DNA of 64,000 nt from Gordonia polyisoprenivorans NBRC 16320 = JCM 10675 (GCF_000241325.1 NZ_BAEI01000084.1:1-64000), one strand, 5' to 3'. Shown: positions 18,158 through 27,445, numbered from the stretch's first letter. The notes: generated by a model from the letters alone, not told the origin. Made by a program: numbers and translations.

Positions 18158-19276
18158 ATGAAGACACGTGGAGCGGTGCTACGGCAGGCCCCAGGAAAGT
18201 TCGAGATCACCGACCTGATCGTCGATGAGCCCCGGCAGAACGAGATCCGGGTCAAGATGGTCGCCTCTGGCCTGTGCCACTCCGACGACCACATGGCGAC
18301 CGGCGACCTCCCGGTCGCCGTCTACCCGGTCTGCGGTGGCCATGAAGGTGCGGGCATCGTCGAATCAGTGGGTCCCAACACTCCTGGATTTTCCCCCGGT
18401 GACAAGGTCATCTTCTCTTTCCTCCCGGCGTGCGGTAAGTGTCGGTGGTGCTCATCGGGACATCAGAACCTGTGTGATCTCGGCGCCAACGTGCTCGTCG
18501 GCTCACGATGGGAAGACCCCACCAGTTTCCGCTTGCAACTGGAGGACGGTACGCCGGTCGGGCAGGCACTGGGAATATCGACGTTTTCCGAATACACAAC
18601 GGTGGCTGTTGATTCAGCGATCAAGGTGCCCGATGACACTCCCCTGGATAAAGCCTGTCTGCTCGGATGTGCCATCGGTACCGGTTGGGGATCGGCGGTG
18701 CGTACCGGAGAGGTCGAGGCCGGCGACACCGTCCTGATCTTCGGTGCAGGCGGGATCGGCTCGGCGGCGGTACAGGGTGCGGCCCACGCCGGAGCCGCGC
18801 GTGTCATCGTGGTGGATCCGGCGGCCTTCAAACGCGACCAGTCGCTGACACTGGGTGCAACGCATGCGGTCGCAAGTGCTGAGGAAGGAATCGAACTGGC
18901 TCAGTCCTTCACCAACGGGCAGGGCGCCGATGTTGCCATCGTGACCGTTGGCGTGATCACCGGTGAGCATGTGGCACAGGCATTTTCCGGAATTCGTAAG
19001 CAGGGCACAGTCGTCGTGACCGCACTCGGCGACGCGACCGCAGTCGGCCTACCGATCTCGATCCTCGAGCTCACCCTGTACGAGAAGAAGATCAAGGGGT
19101 CGCTGTTCGGTTCGTCGAATCCCCGTGCCGATATCCCCAAGCTCCTCGACCTCTACAACGCCGGATATCTGAAGCTCGACGAGATGATCACCGCCGAGTA
19201 CTCACTCGACGATATCAACCAGGGCTACGAGGACATGCACGCGGGGAACAACATTCGCGGGGTCATCAGGTTCTGA
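18158..19276 (+). CDS. NDMA-dependent (mycofactocin-associated) zinc alcohol dehydrogenase
   Basis: 372 residues of the zinc MDR superfamily. Catalytic zinc ligands are Cys40 and His62 (with Glu63); the structural zinc site is Cys92, Cys95, Cys98 and Cys106 in CGKCRWCSSGHQNLC. The sequence matches, from memory, the NDMA-dependent alcohol dehydrogenase family (TIGR03989), whose tightly bound NAD is recycled through mycofactocin. Typical family ends such as KGSLFGSSNPRADIPKLLDL and INQGY...NIRGVI are present. It probably oxidises the alcohol formed by the CYP108-like P450s. Ribosome site GGGAG precedes the ATG. It is unrelated in subfamily to the alcohol dehydrogenase at 23655. Confidence 0.9.
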   Translation: MKTRGAVLRQAPGKFEITDLIVDEPRQNEIRVKMVASGLCHSDDHMATGDLPVAVYPVCGGHEGAGIVESVGPNTPGFSPGDKVIFSFLPACGKCRWCSSGHQNLCDLGANVLVGSRWEDPTSFRLQLEDGTPVGQALGISTFSEYTTVAVDSAIKVPDDTPLDKACLLGCAIGTGWGSAVRTGEVEAGDTVLIFGAGGIGSAAVQGAAHAGAARVIVVDPAAFKRDQSLTLGATHAVASAEEGIELAQSFTNGQGADVAIVTVGVITGEHVAQAFSGIRKQGTVVVTALGDATAVGLPISILELTLYEKKIKGSLFGSSNPRADIPKLLDLYNAGYLKLDEMITAEYSLDDINQGYEDMHAGNNIRGVIRF

Positions 19277-19285
19277 CCGGTAGCG

Positions 19286-19317
19286 GGGCCGACCGGGCCT
19301 GGTTGTTGATCGGCCCG
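19286..19317 (+). terminator. Weak GC hairpin after alcohol dehydrogenase
   Basis: GGGCCGA (19286-19292) can pair with TCGGCCC (19310-19316), or CGGGCC with GGCCCG, about 10 bases past the stop codon. It may end part of the transcripts before the SnoaL-like gene. No U-tract is present. Confidence 0.4.
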
Positions 19318-19379
19318 GCCGTCCCGTCCGTGGGATTCGACCAACACAAAGACTCGGCGGAACACAAAAGGAGCGCATC

Positions 19380-19817
19380 ATGACGACCAGTCCTACCGTT
19401 GATGTCAGCGATTACCCGGCCCGATATTTCGCGGCGTGGAATGGGCGCGACATCGAGGCAGCCCTGCAGGCATTCGCATCCACGGTGACGTGGAACGATC
19501 CGTCGCTGCCCGCGACGATCACCACTCTCGATGGTGCGAGGGGATTCTTCGAAGGCTCCTGGGCGGCGTTTCCGGACTTGACGTTCGAGGCCATCGGGTT
19601 ACCGCTGACCGACGCAACGACAGGGCGTGTGGCGCAGGAGTGGCGGATGACCGGCACGGATTCGGGTGTCGGTTTCATCCCGGGCCACGGTCCCAGCGGT
19701 AACGAGTTCGAGGTTCTGGGAATGGACATGTGGGTGGTGACAGCAGATCTCACCGCCACTTCCGTCACCGCGTACTATGACGCGGCGTCGTTTGCCAGGC
19801 AACTCGGTGTGAGCTGA
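19380..19817 (+). CDS. SnoaL/NTF2-like protein
   Basis: 145 residues of the SnoaL-like, NTF2-fold type: YPARYFAAWNGRDIEAALQA at the start, then WNDPS and a FFEGSWAAFPDLTFE segment. Family members include polyketide cyclases, ketosteroid isomerases and epoxide hydrolases of the limonene epoxide hydrolase fold, but also many proteins of unknown role. A hydrolase or isomerase acting on a terpenoid intermediate is possible here, without direct proof. AAAGGAG lies 8 bases before the ATG. It is followed after 5 bases by a FAD monooxygenase, which suggests a joint function. Confidence 0.75.
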   Translation: MTTSPTVDVSDYPARYFAAWNGRDIEAALQAFASTVTWNDPSLPATITTLDGARGFFEGSWAAFPDLTFEAIGLPLTDATTGRVAQEWRMTGTDSGVGFIPGHGPSGNEFEVLGMDMWVVTADLTATSVTAYYDAASFARQLGVS

Positions 19818-19822
19818 AGTCG

Positions 19823-21289
19823 GTGGCGAAGGGACGTGAGCGAGAGCTCGAGACGGATGATCTCGAGCACGCGGATGTCGTGATTGTCGGCGCGAGACTG
19901 GCGGGCACCGCGACGGCCGTTCCATTGGTACGCGCGGGATTGAAGGTCGTCGTTCTCGACAAGGTGAGCTTTCCCTCGGACACCATGAGCACGCATGCGA
20001 TGGTGCCGAGCGCTGTTCAGGAGCTTCTGTTGATGGGAGCGCTCGATCGAGTGCTTGCCCTCGATCCCGCCAGGTCACGCTTTCTTGCGATCCACGAGGA
20101 CGGGGTCCGTTTCCGGGAGCGTTTCACGCCGTTTCTGGGGATCGACTACGGGCTCTGTGTTCCGCGTAATCTGCTCGACAAGGAGCTGGTGGACGCGGCG
20201 CGTTCCTCGGGCGTGGACGTTCGCGAGCGATGCGGCGCCGAGCAGGTGCTCTGGGAGAACGACCGGCCAGTCGGCGTGGTCTACCGATCCGGTGGATCGC
20301 GGCGGGCGATCCAAGCGCGCGTGATTGTCGGTGCCGATGGTCGAAAGTCGCGAATGGCAGCTGAATTCGGGGTGTGGGAGCCGTACCGCGGTTCGAAGAA
20401 CGGACGGGGCTTCGCGTTTCGCTACCTCGACGATCCACTCGGACCGGATGGCCAGGAGGAGTACGGTCTGTATCGCTACGGAACCACGATCTCACTGATC
20501 TTGCCGAGTTGTCCGCGCGGTCGTGCGCTCGCGGTGCACATGTGTGACGCCTCTGAGATCCCGGAGTTCCGTTCAGATCCGGAGAATATGTGGCGTAGCA
20601 AGATCGATGCCGATCGAGCCTGGGGCGAACGCATTGGCGGAGCCACGAACCTGTCCGCGATAAGAGCCACCGACAATCTGTCGTCCTACTACCGTGCCTC
20701 GTCCGGGCCCGGGTGGGCGCTGGTCGGGGATGCCGGGCACTTCAAGGATCCGGTCACCGGCAACGGGCAACGTGACGCGCTCAAACACGGACGGCTACTG
20801 GGCGAAGCGATCGCCACCACCATCAATGATCCGACGCGCCTGGATCACGCACTGCGACAGTGGGAGCGGAACCGGGATCGTGACACGGTGTCCACTTATC
20901 ACTGGGGTAACCGCGAGACGCGTCCGGTCGCTTCCTCGACGTTGGTGAAGTGTGTGATCAGTGGCTTTGCCGACAACCCCGGTGAGGAACCGCGGTTCTC
21001 CGACACCTTCAATCGGGTACGGCCGGTGGAACACGTTCTCAATCCGCGACGTCTCGCTACGGGCCTGATCCAGGCACTGTGCACTCCCGGTGTCGACCGG
21101 CGCGCGCTGGTTGCCGAAATACTCACGGAGTTGCCACATGAGCTGGACATCCGTCGGCACAGGCTTCTCGGAGGATTCCGTTCGACGAGGGTCATGTCTA
21201 CCGAGAGACCGGGCTGGTCGGTAGGCAGCGCTCCCTCGTCCGGTGCCGGTCAGGATGTTCGTCGGCACGCCGGCGCAACCGCAGGTTAG
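19823..21289 (+). CDS. FAD-dependent monooxygenase/oxidoreductase (GR2/PHBH fold)
   Basis: 488 residues. The N-terminal FAD site is VVIVGARLAGTATAVPL near residue 19, with the GxRxAG variant seen in many group A flavoprotein monooxygenases and geranylgeranyl-reductase-like enzymes. A second FAD motif, VGDAGHFKDPVTGNG, is near residue 306. It could hydroxylate or epoxidise a terpenoid, or reduce a double bond; the sequence does not decide. The start is a GTG 5 bases after the SnoaL stop; no strong ribosome site is visible, consistent with coupling. The last ~35 residues are low complexity. Confidence 0.78.
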   Translation: MAKGRERELETDDLEHADVVIVGARLAGTATAVPLVRAGLKVVVLDKVSFPSDTMSTHAMVPSAVQELLLMGALDRVLALDPARSRFLAIHEDGVRFRERFTPFLGIDYGLCVPRNLLDKELVDAARSSGVDVRERCGAEQVLWENDRPVGVVYRSGGSRRAIQARVIVGADGRKSRMAAEFGVWEPYRGSKNGRGFAFRYLDDPLGPDGQEEYGLYRYGTTISLILPSCPRGRALAVHMCDASEIPEFRSDPENMWRSKIDADRAWGERIGGATNLSAIRATDNLSSYYRASSGPGWALVGDAGHFKDPVTGNGQRDALKHGRLLGEAIATTINDPTRLDHALRQWERNRDRDTVSTYHWGNRETRPVASSTLVKCVISGFADNPGEEPRFSDTFNRVRPVEHVLNPRRLATGLIQALCTPGVDRRALVAEILTELPHELDIRRHRLLGGFRSTRVMSTERPGWSVGSAPSSGAGQDVRRHAGATAG

Positions 21290-21348
21290 CCAGTCGTCCC
21301 GCCACGGTGCGGGAGCCATGCATCCACACGCAAGCGAGAGGACCGAAG

Positions 21349-21597
21349 ATGACTCAGACGATGGACCCCCGATCCGGGGCCGATGACCTGGTGCAGGACA
21401 TGCTTCGATTCTTGATCCGATGGTCGCCGTTCGATGATGGAGACGATGAGATACTGCCGACCTTCGGAGTCGAGCCACGCGTGTTCTACATACGGATGGC
21501 TCGGCTGATCGACACCGATCCCGAGCTTGCTGGTCCGAGAGCCGCAGTGTTGCGCACGTATTGCCTACGTAAGGCGGGAATCGTCGTCGCGTCGTGA
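21349..21597 (+). CDS. Small protein, DUF3263-like, copy 1
   Basis: 82 residues from the ATG at 21349, which has AGAGGA ahead. The core LRFLIRWSPFDDGDDEILPT, FGVEPRVFYIRMARLI resembles the protein at 23311 (IRFALAWAPFEDPADEIFVT, FGMSSSVFYERVLALL) and, less closely, actinobacterial DUF3263 helix-turn-helix proteins. DNA binding is possible but unproven. Its 3' end overlaps by 33 bases the end of the frameshifted ligase on the other strand. Confidence 0.6.
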   Translation: MTQTMDPRSGADDLVQDMLRFLIRWSPFDDGDDEILPTFGVEPRVFYIRMARLIDTDPELAGPRAAVLRTYCLRKAGIVVAS

Positions 21598-23183
21598 GAG
21601 CGCCTGCGCTGCTCTCCCGCTTCCCGTCGTCATGTCACCCATGTCGATCTGCCGCTTGTACAGCTTCCCATTCTCCGCACGGGGCAATCGATCCCGGAAT
21701 TCCAGGGTGCGCGGTGCCTGCGGCTTGGGAATGTGTTCGCGCACAAAGTCCAACAGTTCGGACGCCAGGTCGCCATCGGGATATGCATTTCGTTCGACGA
21801 CCACCACCGCGTGGAGTCGCTGTCCCAGGTCCTCGTCGGGTACGCCGATGACTGCGGCGTCGGCGACCCATGGGTGGCCGAGCAATCGGTCCTCGATCGG
21901 CTGCGGGTGCACGTTGACCCCACCCGAGACGATCACGTGATCGCCGCGTCCGGTCAGATAGAGGTAGCCGTCGTCGTCGATTCTGCCGAGATCACCGACG
22001 GTGACCCAGCCCGCGGCGTTTGTGGCTGCCGCCGATTTCTCGGGATCGCCCTCGTACACAACGGGAGTCGTTCCCTCGAACCAGATCTGCCCGATGTCGC
22101 CGATGGCAAGATCTGATCCGTCGGGGGTATCGGGATGCAAAATGTGGATGGTGCCGCGCAGTGCCCGGCCGACCGAGCCGCGTCGCAGTCGAGCTTCCTC
22201 GGGTCCGATGTGGGTGTTTCCGTATCCCTCTGAGGCGCCATAATATTCGTGAAGGATCGGCCCCCACCACTGTTCGATCCGATCCTTCACCTCCGGCGGG
22301 CACGATGCCGCGCCGGTGATTGCCACCCGAAGTGACGACAAGTCGTAGCGTCCACGGACGGTGCGGGGCAGCGCCAGCATCCGTGTGAGCATCGTCGGCA
22401 CGAACTGCGCGTGGGTGACCTCGTGGCGCTCGATCGCGGCCAGGGCGTCCTCGGCGTCGAACCGTTCCTGGCAGATCACCGTGCCGCCCTGCTGGACGAC
22501 GGCGATACCGAACTCAGCGGGGTGGTGTGATACATCGGCGCCGGCGACCGATACACCGTGTCGGCGTCCAGGCTCAACAGGTCCGTGTACGGGCCCAGGT
22601 GCGGCGGTGCGTCGGCGGGGTGGACGGGGGTGCGCGCATGCCGGATCCCCTTGGGCCGTCCGGTGGTCCCGGAACTGTAAGTCATCCGGGTGCCGAGCGT
22701 CTCCCGCACCGGCAGGGCATCGTCGACCGAGGACAACGCGTCCTCGTACTCGTCGAAACCGGCTGTGCTGCCGGTGCACAGCCGCACGACGATGCTCTCG
22801 ACATCCGCCGTCGCTGCCCGAACGGCTTCGGCGTGTTGCGGAGTCGTGATGACGGCTTGCACGCCCGAGGAGAGGATCACCGATCGGAGGGACTGGCCCG
22901 TCAGTCCCCGGGCGACGGGAGCGATCGTCATGCCCGAGCGCAACACCGCCCAGATCACCTCACACCATTCGATGCGGTTCTCGGCGATCATCGCCACGGT
23001 CGAGTCTTCGGTGAGTCCGGCCCGATGCAGGACGTGCACGAGTCGGCGCGATCGCGCATCGAGCTGCGCATAGGTGACCTGATCGCCCGACCCGGCCATC
23101 ACCATCGCCGGCCGGCTCGGGTGGCTCGCTGCATGGATCGGTGGATACACGTGAGGGTTCCTTTCGATCGGAGTCACCCGCAT
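21565..23183 (-). pseudogene. AMP-dependent acyl-CoA ligase (FadD-like), interrupted by a single frameshift
   Basis: The N-terminal half (from 23183) has the adenylation P-loop YSSGTTGRPKG and continues to SPAPMYHTT; the C-terminal half is in another frame from about 22518 (PAEFGIAVVQQGG) and carries YYGASEGYGN, TGRGDHVIVSGG and the catalytic lysine region RAENGKLYKR. Adding one base to the run of four G at 22519-22522 restores one frame of about 538 residues, the full family length. All motifs remain, so the break is recent, a sequencing error, or programmed slippage, the last least likely. It would activate a carboxylic acid to its CoA thioester. Flanked by the two small DUF3263-like genes. 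Confidence 0.82.
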
Positions 23184-23275
23184 TTAAGTCCAATGTACTT
23201 GGCGACAAGCGGGATTCGCCGAGATACGCGACACGTGGACGTGATGTGCTCTAGCGAAAGCGTGATCGGATAGGT

Positions 23276-23288
23276 ATGGTCAGACCAT
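23276..23288. promoter_or_regulatory. FadR-type operator (ATGGT-CAG-ACCAT)
   Basis: A perfect 13-base palindrome between the divergent ligase pseudogene (start 23183) and the small gene at 23311. It has the TGGTnnnACCA core typical of GntR/FadR-family operators and matches sites near 31272, 35790, 40142 and 48219, so the GntR protein at 47365 is a candidate regulator. Confidence 0.6.
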
Positions 23289-23310
23289 TACTCGAGTGAG
23301 GAGTCAGATC

Positions 23311-23577
23311 ATGCGCGCATCAGCATCGTTCGGCGCGGCCACCCCGACGGAACTGATTCGGTTCGCGTTGGCCTGGGCACCGTTCGAGGATCCTGCCGAC
23401 GAGATCTTTGTGACGTTCGGCATGAGTTCCTCGGTCTTCTACGAAAGAGTTCTGGCATTGCTCACCACCGGACATGCACGACTCGACGTCGCCGAGTCGG
23501 TGGCACTCGTCGAGCACTGTCGGGACCGCTTGCGCCTGAACGCACTGCGGGCATCGCCGTCTCGGTCCGTCGCGTAG
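23311..23577 (+). CDS. Small protein, DUF3263-like, copy 2
   Basis: 88 residues, ATG at 23311 with GAGGAG about 9 bases ahead. It shares the LxxxWxPFxDxxDEIxxTFG...FYxR pattern with the 21349 protein, so the two are paralogues on either side of an acyl-CoA ligase gene. The pattern around FGMSSSVFYERV looks like a helix-turn-helix recognition helix. A FadR-type operator lies 23 bases upstream of its ATG. A role as a small DNA-binding regulator is a guess. Confidence 0.6.
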   Translation: MRASASFGAATPTELIRFALAWAPFEDPADEIFVTFGMSSSVFYERVLALLTTGHARLDVAESVALVEHCRDRLRLNALRASPSRSVA

Positions 23578-23599
23578 AACGACGCACGTATGAAAGCGA

Positions 23600-23631
23600 T
23601 CGGGCCCCGTTCGCCGAGGGTTGGGGCCCGA
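23600..23631. terminator. Bidirectional hairpin terminator
   Basis: TCGGGCCCC (23600-23608) pairs perfectly with GGGGCCCGA (23623-23631), loop of 14 bases, placed between convergent genes ending at 23577 and 23655. It can serve both strands. Confidence 0.65.
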
Positions 23632-23654
23632 CCGCAGTCACGTCGCGTCAACGG

Positions 23655-24755
23655 TCAGAGCATGAGAACCGGCTTGACGGCGCCACCATCGTGTTGGACC
23701 TTCACCGCGGAGTTGATCTCCGCGAACGGGAACGTCGTCACCAGCTTGTCGACGGGCAGCCGACCGTTGAGGTAGTGGTCGACGAGTTCTGGGATGAAGT
23801 CGTCGGGCGTGGAATCACCTTCGATGATGCCGGTAACGGTGAGTCCCAGGGTGAGTGTTGCGATGATGTTGAGGTTCACCGCGCCCGCCGGATCGGACGG
23901 GACCCCGATCAGCCCTACTGTTCCGCGCACGGCGCTGGCGGCGATGAGGCTCTCGACCACGGCGCCGATGCCGGTCGTATCGACGACGTAGTCGACGCCC
24001 CGCTCGACGATCGCCCGGACCTGCTCGGTCACATCGCCCGCGGCGGGATCGATGGCGTGGGTGGCGCCGAGTTCGATGGCCAGTTCCCGTCGCGCGGCGG
24101 TGGGTTCGACGACGATGATCGTGGCACACTCCTGCAATACCGCGCCCATGACCGCCGACAGTCCGACCGATCCGCCGCCGGCGATGGCGATCGCAGAACC
24201 CTTCTGTGCCTTGAGCGATCGCGTGACGGCACCGACACCGGTCTGCACTCCGCAACCGAGCGGGGCGAGGAATTCGAACGGGATGTCGGCGTCGATTTTG
24301 ACCACATTGCGCTCATTACCCAACGCCACAGATCCGAATGAAGACTGCCCGAAGAACATGCCGCCGACCGGCTGACCGTCCTTGCTCAACGGCTTGGAAC
24401 CGTCCGCGCGGACGCCGCCGTAGTTCTCGGCGTTGAAGTTCTCACAATATGATTGCCGGCCGGTCGTGCAGGTACGGCAGTGCCCGCAACTGTTGAAGGT
24501 CATGCTCACCTTGTCGCCTATCGCCACCTTGGTGACGCCCTCGCCGATGGCGATGACTGTCCCGGCGCCCTCGTGCCCGACGACCCCGGGGTATTCGATC
24601 GGCAGGATGCCGTCGCGTGCGGCGAGATCGGTGTGGCAGAGGCCGGCGGCGACGATCTGTACCAGGACCTCTCCGGCCCGTGGGCCTTCGATGTCGATCT
24701 CCTCTATCGTGAACTCGCTGCCGATACCGGTCAGCAGTGCGGCGGTGGATTTCAT
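23655..24755 (-). CDS. Zinc-dependent alcohol dehydrogenase, benzyl-alcohol/XylB-like
   Basis: 366 residues of the zinc MDR family. Catalytic zinc: Cys40 and His61 (with Glu62); structural zinc: Cys90, Cys93, Cys96 and Cys104. The coenzyme loop is AIAGGGSVGLS. The layout, with YGGVRADGSKPL and MFFGQSSFG, resembles aryl-, geraniol- and perillyl-alcohol dehydrogenases that work with NAD. It likely oxidises the primary alcohol produced by P450 copy 2. The ATG at 24755 has AAGGAG 6 bases ahead; the longer frame to 25091 lies inside the reductase gene and is rejected. Last gene of the P450-reductase-alcohol dehydrogenase unit. Confidence 0.88.
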   Translation of the reverse strand: MKSTAALLTGIGSEFTIEEIDIEGPRAGEVLVQIVAAGLCHTDLAARDGILPIEYPGVVGHEGAGTVIAIGEGVTKVAIGDKVSMTFNSCGHCRTCTTGRQSYCENFNAENYGGVRADGSKPLSKDGQPVGGMFFGQSSFGSVALGNERNVVKIDADIPFEFLAPLGCGVQTGVGAVTRSLKAQKGSAIAIAGGGSVGLSAVMGAVLQECATIIVVEPTAARRELAIELGATHAIDPAAGDVTEQVRAIVERGVDYVVDTTGIGAVVESLIAASAVRGTVGLIGVPSDPAGAVNLNIIATLTLGLTVTGIIEGDSTPDDFIPELVDHYLNGRLPVDKLVTTFPFAEINSAVKVQHDGGAVKPVLML

Positions 24756-24808
24756 CTGTACTCCTTGTGGTGATGTGTCGACGGAGTTCTCGCGACACAG
24801 GTGGTGAG

Positions 24809-26050
24809 TCAGGCGGGGACGCCCGACTCGGCGACAATCGTCTTCAGCGGCACCGCCGGATCGGCCAGCGCTGTAGGGTTCACCGGTGTCCGACGATTGA
24901 TGAGTTTCTTTCCGGCCATGAAATCGGCCGGAGCACTGATGGTTTCGACCGCAACCACCGAATCGTCGGGCGCGAGATGAAAGAACGACACCGCGTCTTT
25001 GCCCGGCACCCGTCGGGTGATCACGCGCGCTTCGGGTGTCGACAGTCCCGCGATCTTCAGCTTGAGGTCGAACTGATCCGACCAGAACCACGGGACCTCG
25101 TGTTGATGAGGCTCGAGGCCCAGGATCACCGCCGCCGCGCGGGCGGCTTGTTCGGTCGCGGCCGGGATCGACTCGAGTCGTCGTAACTCGTCGTGCCCGT
25201 CCAGTGGCCGACGGGCGACGTCGCCGATCGCGAAGATCGACGGGTCACTCGTGCGGCCGTCGCCGTCGGTGATCACCCCGTCGTCGCACACGAGTCCGGC
25301 GTCGACGGCAAGGCTCTGGTCCGGCACCGCGCCGATGCCGACGAGGACTGTGCCGCAGTCGATCACCGAACCGTCGGTGAGGCGGATGCCGGTGACGATG
25401 GTGCCGGCGGTGCGCACACCGACGACCGACCGTCGGCTCAGGACCTCGGTTCCACGAGCGCGGTGATAGTCGGTGAGCAACGCCGAGAGTTCGGCACTGG
25501 CCACTCGGGCGAGTATCCGGTCCTCGCGTTCGATGACGGTCACGCCGACTCCCCGGCTGCGGGCGACCGCGGCGACCTCCATACCGACGTATCCGCCACC
25601 CACGATGGCAAGATTATTTCCGTGCGACAGTGATGCGCCGAGGCGGCGTGCGTCGTCGAGCGTACGCAAGGTCAGGACCGAGTCGTTGTCGACAGTAGAA
25701 CCCGGCAGAGATCGGGGCTTCGAGCCGGTTGCCAGCACCAGGATGTCGTAGCCGATCTCGTTGCCGTCATCGAGGTGAACCGTTGTGCGTTCCCGGTCGA
25801 TGGCGGTCGCGCTCACACCGGTTCGCAGTTCGATGGCCATGTCGGCGTAGAACTCTGCCGGCCGTAGGAGTTGTTCGACGCCGGCACCGTCGAACTTCTT
25901 CGACAGCGGCGGCCGATGGTAGGGCAGATGTGGTTCGCTGCCGATCATCGTGACCGAACCGGCGAAGCCGGACTGCCGCAACTGTGCGGCGAGTCCGGCT
26001 CCACCGTGCCCGGCGCCGATGATGACGACGGAGCGTGGCTGTGTTGTCAC
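24809..26050 (-). CDS. FAD-dependent ferredoxin reductase (P450 redox partner), copy 2
   Basis: 413 residues, paralogue of the gene at 645. FAD motif VVIIGAGHGGAGLAAQL near residue 8, NAD motif VGGGYVGMEVAA near residue 153, and FAIGDVARRPLDG near residue 274. It passes electrons from NADH to the ferredoxin at 27692. Its ATG overlaps the P450 stop codon by 4 bases, so the P450 and its reductase are translationally coupled, stronger evidence for partnership than exists in cassette 1. Confidence 0.93.
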   Translation of the reverse strand: MTTQPRSVVIIGAGHGGAGLAAQLRQSGFAGSVTMIGSEPHLPYHRPPLSKKFDGAGVEQLLRPAEFYADMAIELRTGVSATAIDRERTTVHLDDGNEIGYDILVLATGSKPRSLPGSTVDNDSVLTLRTLDDARRLGASLSHGNNLAIVGGGYVGMEVAAVARSRGVGVTVIEREDRILARVASAELSALLTDYHRARGTEVLSRRSVVGVRTAGTIVTGIRLTDGSVIDCGTVLVGIGAVPDQSLAVDAGLVCDDGVITDGDGRTSDPSIFAIGDVARRPLDGHDELRRLESIPAATEQAARAAAVILGLEPHQHEVPWFWSDQFDLKLKIAGLSTPEARVITRRVPGKDAVSFFHLAPDDSVVAVETISAPADFMAGKKLINRRTPVNPTALADPAVPLKTIVAESGVPA

Positions 26051-27387
26051 CGTGGTGCGTCCGGAGTGAGGGTGAGTCGCACCGGCATGTTCTTGAGGCC
26101 GCCGACGAAGTTGGTCTGGATGAAGCGGGGATCGTCGGCGATGTCAACGGCCTCGAGGTGGGGGAGCAGGGTCTCGAACATGATCTTGAGTTCCAACTTG
26201 GCCAGATGCTGGCCGATGCACATGTGCGGTCCGTAGCCGAAGGCGATGTGCTTGTTGGGGCGGCGGTCGATGTTGAACACGTCCGGCTCGTCGAAGACGT
26301 CGGCGTCGCGATTGCCCGACTGGTAGAGCAGCATGAACCGGTCACCCGGATGAAGGTCGACTCCGCGAAGGGTGTAGTCCGACAGCGCGGTTCGCATGAA
26401 GTGCTTGACCGGCGACGCCCAGCGAAGGGATTCGTTGACGAGGTTCGGAACCAACGAGAGGTCGGCTCGAACCCTCGCGAGCAATTCCGGATTCTGCGAC
26501 AACGCATGGATTCCACCCGCAAGGGTCGACGAGGTGGTGTCGTGTCCCGCGGTGGCGATGGCGATGAAGTAGCCGTAAGCCACCTCCGGCGCGAAGTAGT
26601 CGCCGTCGGGATTCTTCGCGGTGGCGATGATCGACGCGAGATCGGAGGTGGGGTTGGCGCGCCGGTCCTGCAGCAGGACATCGAAATAGGCGTAGAAGTC
26701 CTGAATGGTGGCCACCCACTGCTTGGCGGCGGCGTCGGGTGTCATCGGCTCGACGTCGGCTCGCGCGGCATCGGGATCGGCGGTCCCGAAGAACTCCTGC
26801 GTCAAGGCCATCATCCGCGGCTCGTCTGACTCGGGGACGCCGAACAGGCTCATGATGACGTGCAGGGGATACTGCAGGGCGAAGTCCTTCACGAAGTCGA
26901 TGTCCCGCTCACCGGCGAGGAGCCGATCCACCGATTCGCGCGCGAGAACACGAATCGTGTCCTCCCACTGCTTGAGATTGTTGGGGCGGAACCAGTCCGA
27001 CGCGATGTCTTTGACGATGGTGTGTTCGGGCGGATCGAGGTAGGTGAGGGTCTCCAGGATGCGCAGACTGCCGTTGTTGATGGACTTGGTGAATGCGTCA
27101 CCCGCCTCGTTGGCCAGGATCGGATTGACCGATCCCTTGTTCTCCCCGCCGGCGCTGGTGAAGATCTCCGGCTGCCGTTCGATCTCCATGATGTCGGCGT
27201 GCTTGCTCACCAGGTACAGCGGTGTGTACCCGTCGACCCGAGCGAGCCCGAGAGGGGCGTTGTCACGCAACGACCGGTAGGCCTCGAACAGCCGGTTGTT
27301 GTCACGGTGCCCCTCGGGCAGGACGATCTGTGCTGCGACGTCGTCGGGGACGGTGGTGTTGGCGCCGAGGTGAATGGTTGAGGGCAT
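26047..27387 (-). CDS. Cytochrome P450, CYP108 (P450terp)-like, copy 2
   Basis: 446 residues; heme ligand Cys390 in FGYGPHMCIG, I-helix AGHDTTSS, K-helix ESLRW. Long blocks are identical to the copy at 6271 (for example HADIMEIERQP, YPLHVIMSLFGVPESDEPRM, and AYGYFIAIATAGHDTTSS). It belongs with alpha-terpineol and p-cymene methyl hydroxylases by recalled similarity. The N-terminus differs most between the two copies (MPSTIHLGANTT here). First gene of a unit with the reductase and the XylB-like dehydrogenase. The composite operator lies about 59 bases upstream. Confidence 0.92.
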   Translation of the reverse strand: MPSTIHLGANTTVPDDVAAQIVLPEGHRDNNRLFEAYRSLRDNAPLGLARVDGYTPLYLVSKHADIMEIERQPEIFTSAGGENKGSVNPILANEAGDAFTKSINNGSLRILETLTYLDPPEHTIVKDIASDWFRPNNLKQWEDTIRVLARESVDRLLAGERDIDFVKDFALQYPLHVIMSLFGVPESDEPRMMALTQEFFGTADPDAARADVEPMTPDAAAKQWVATIQDFYAYFDVLLQDRRANPTSDLASIIATAKNPDGDYFAPEVAYGYFIAIATAGHDTTSSTLAGGIHALSQNPELLARVRADLSLVPNLVNESLRWASPVKHFMRTALSDYTLRGVDLHPGDRFMLLYQSGNRDADVFDEPDVFNIDRRPNKHIAFGYGPHMCIGQHLAKLELKIMFETLLPHLEAVDIADDPRFIQTNFVGGLKNMPVRLTLTPDAPR

Positions 27388-27445
27388 GTGAACTCTCTCC
27401 GTCGGTCGTGGGCTGTGACAGCCTCAGTCTCGCGACAAAGACAGT

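Noticed and set aside
22519..22522. Programmed frameshifting in the ligase
   Set aside because: The G-run is short, there is no evident downstream structure, and ligases of this family are normally a single frame; an error or mutation is simpler.
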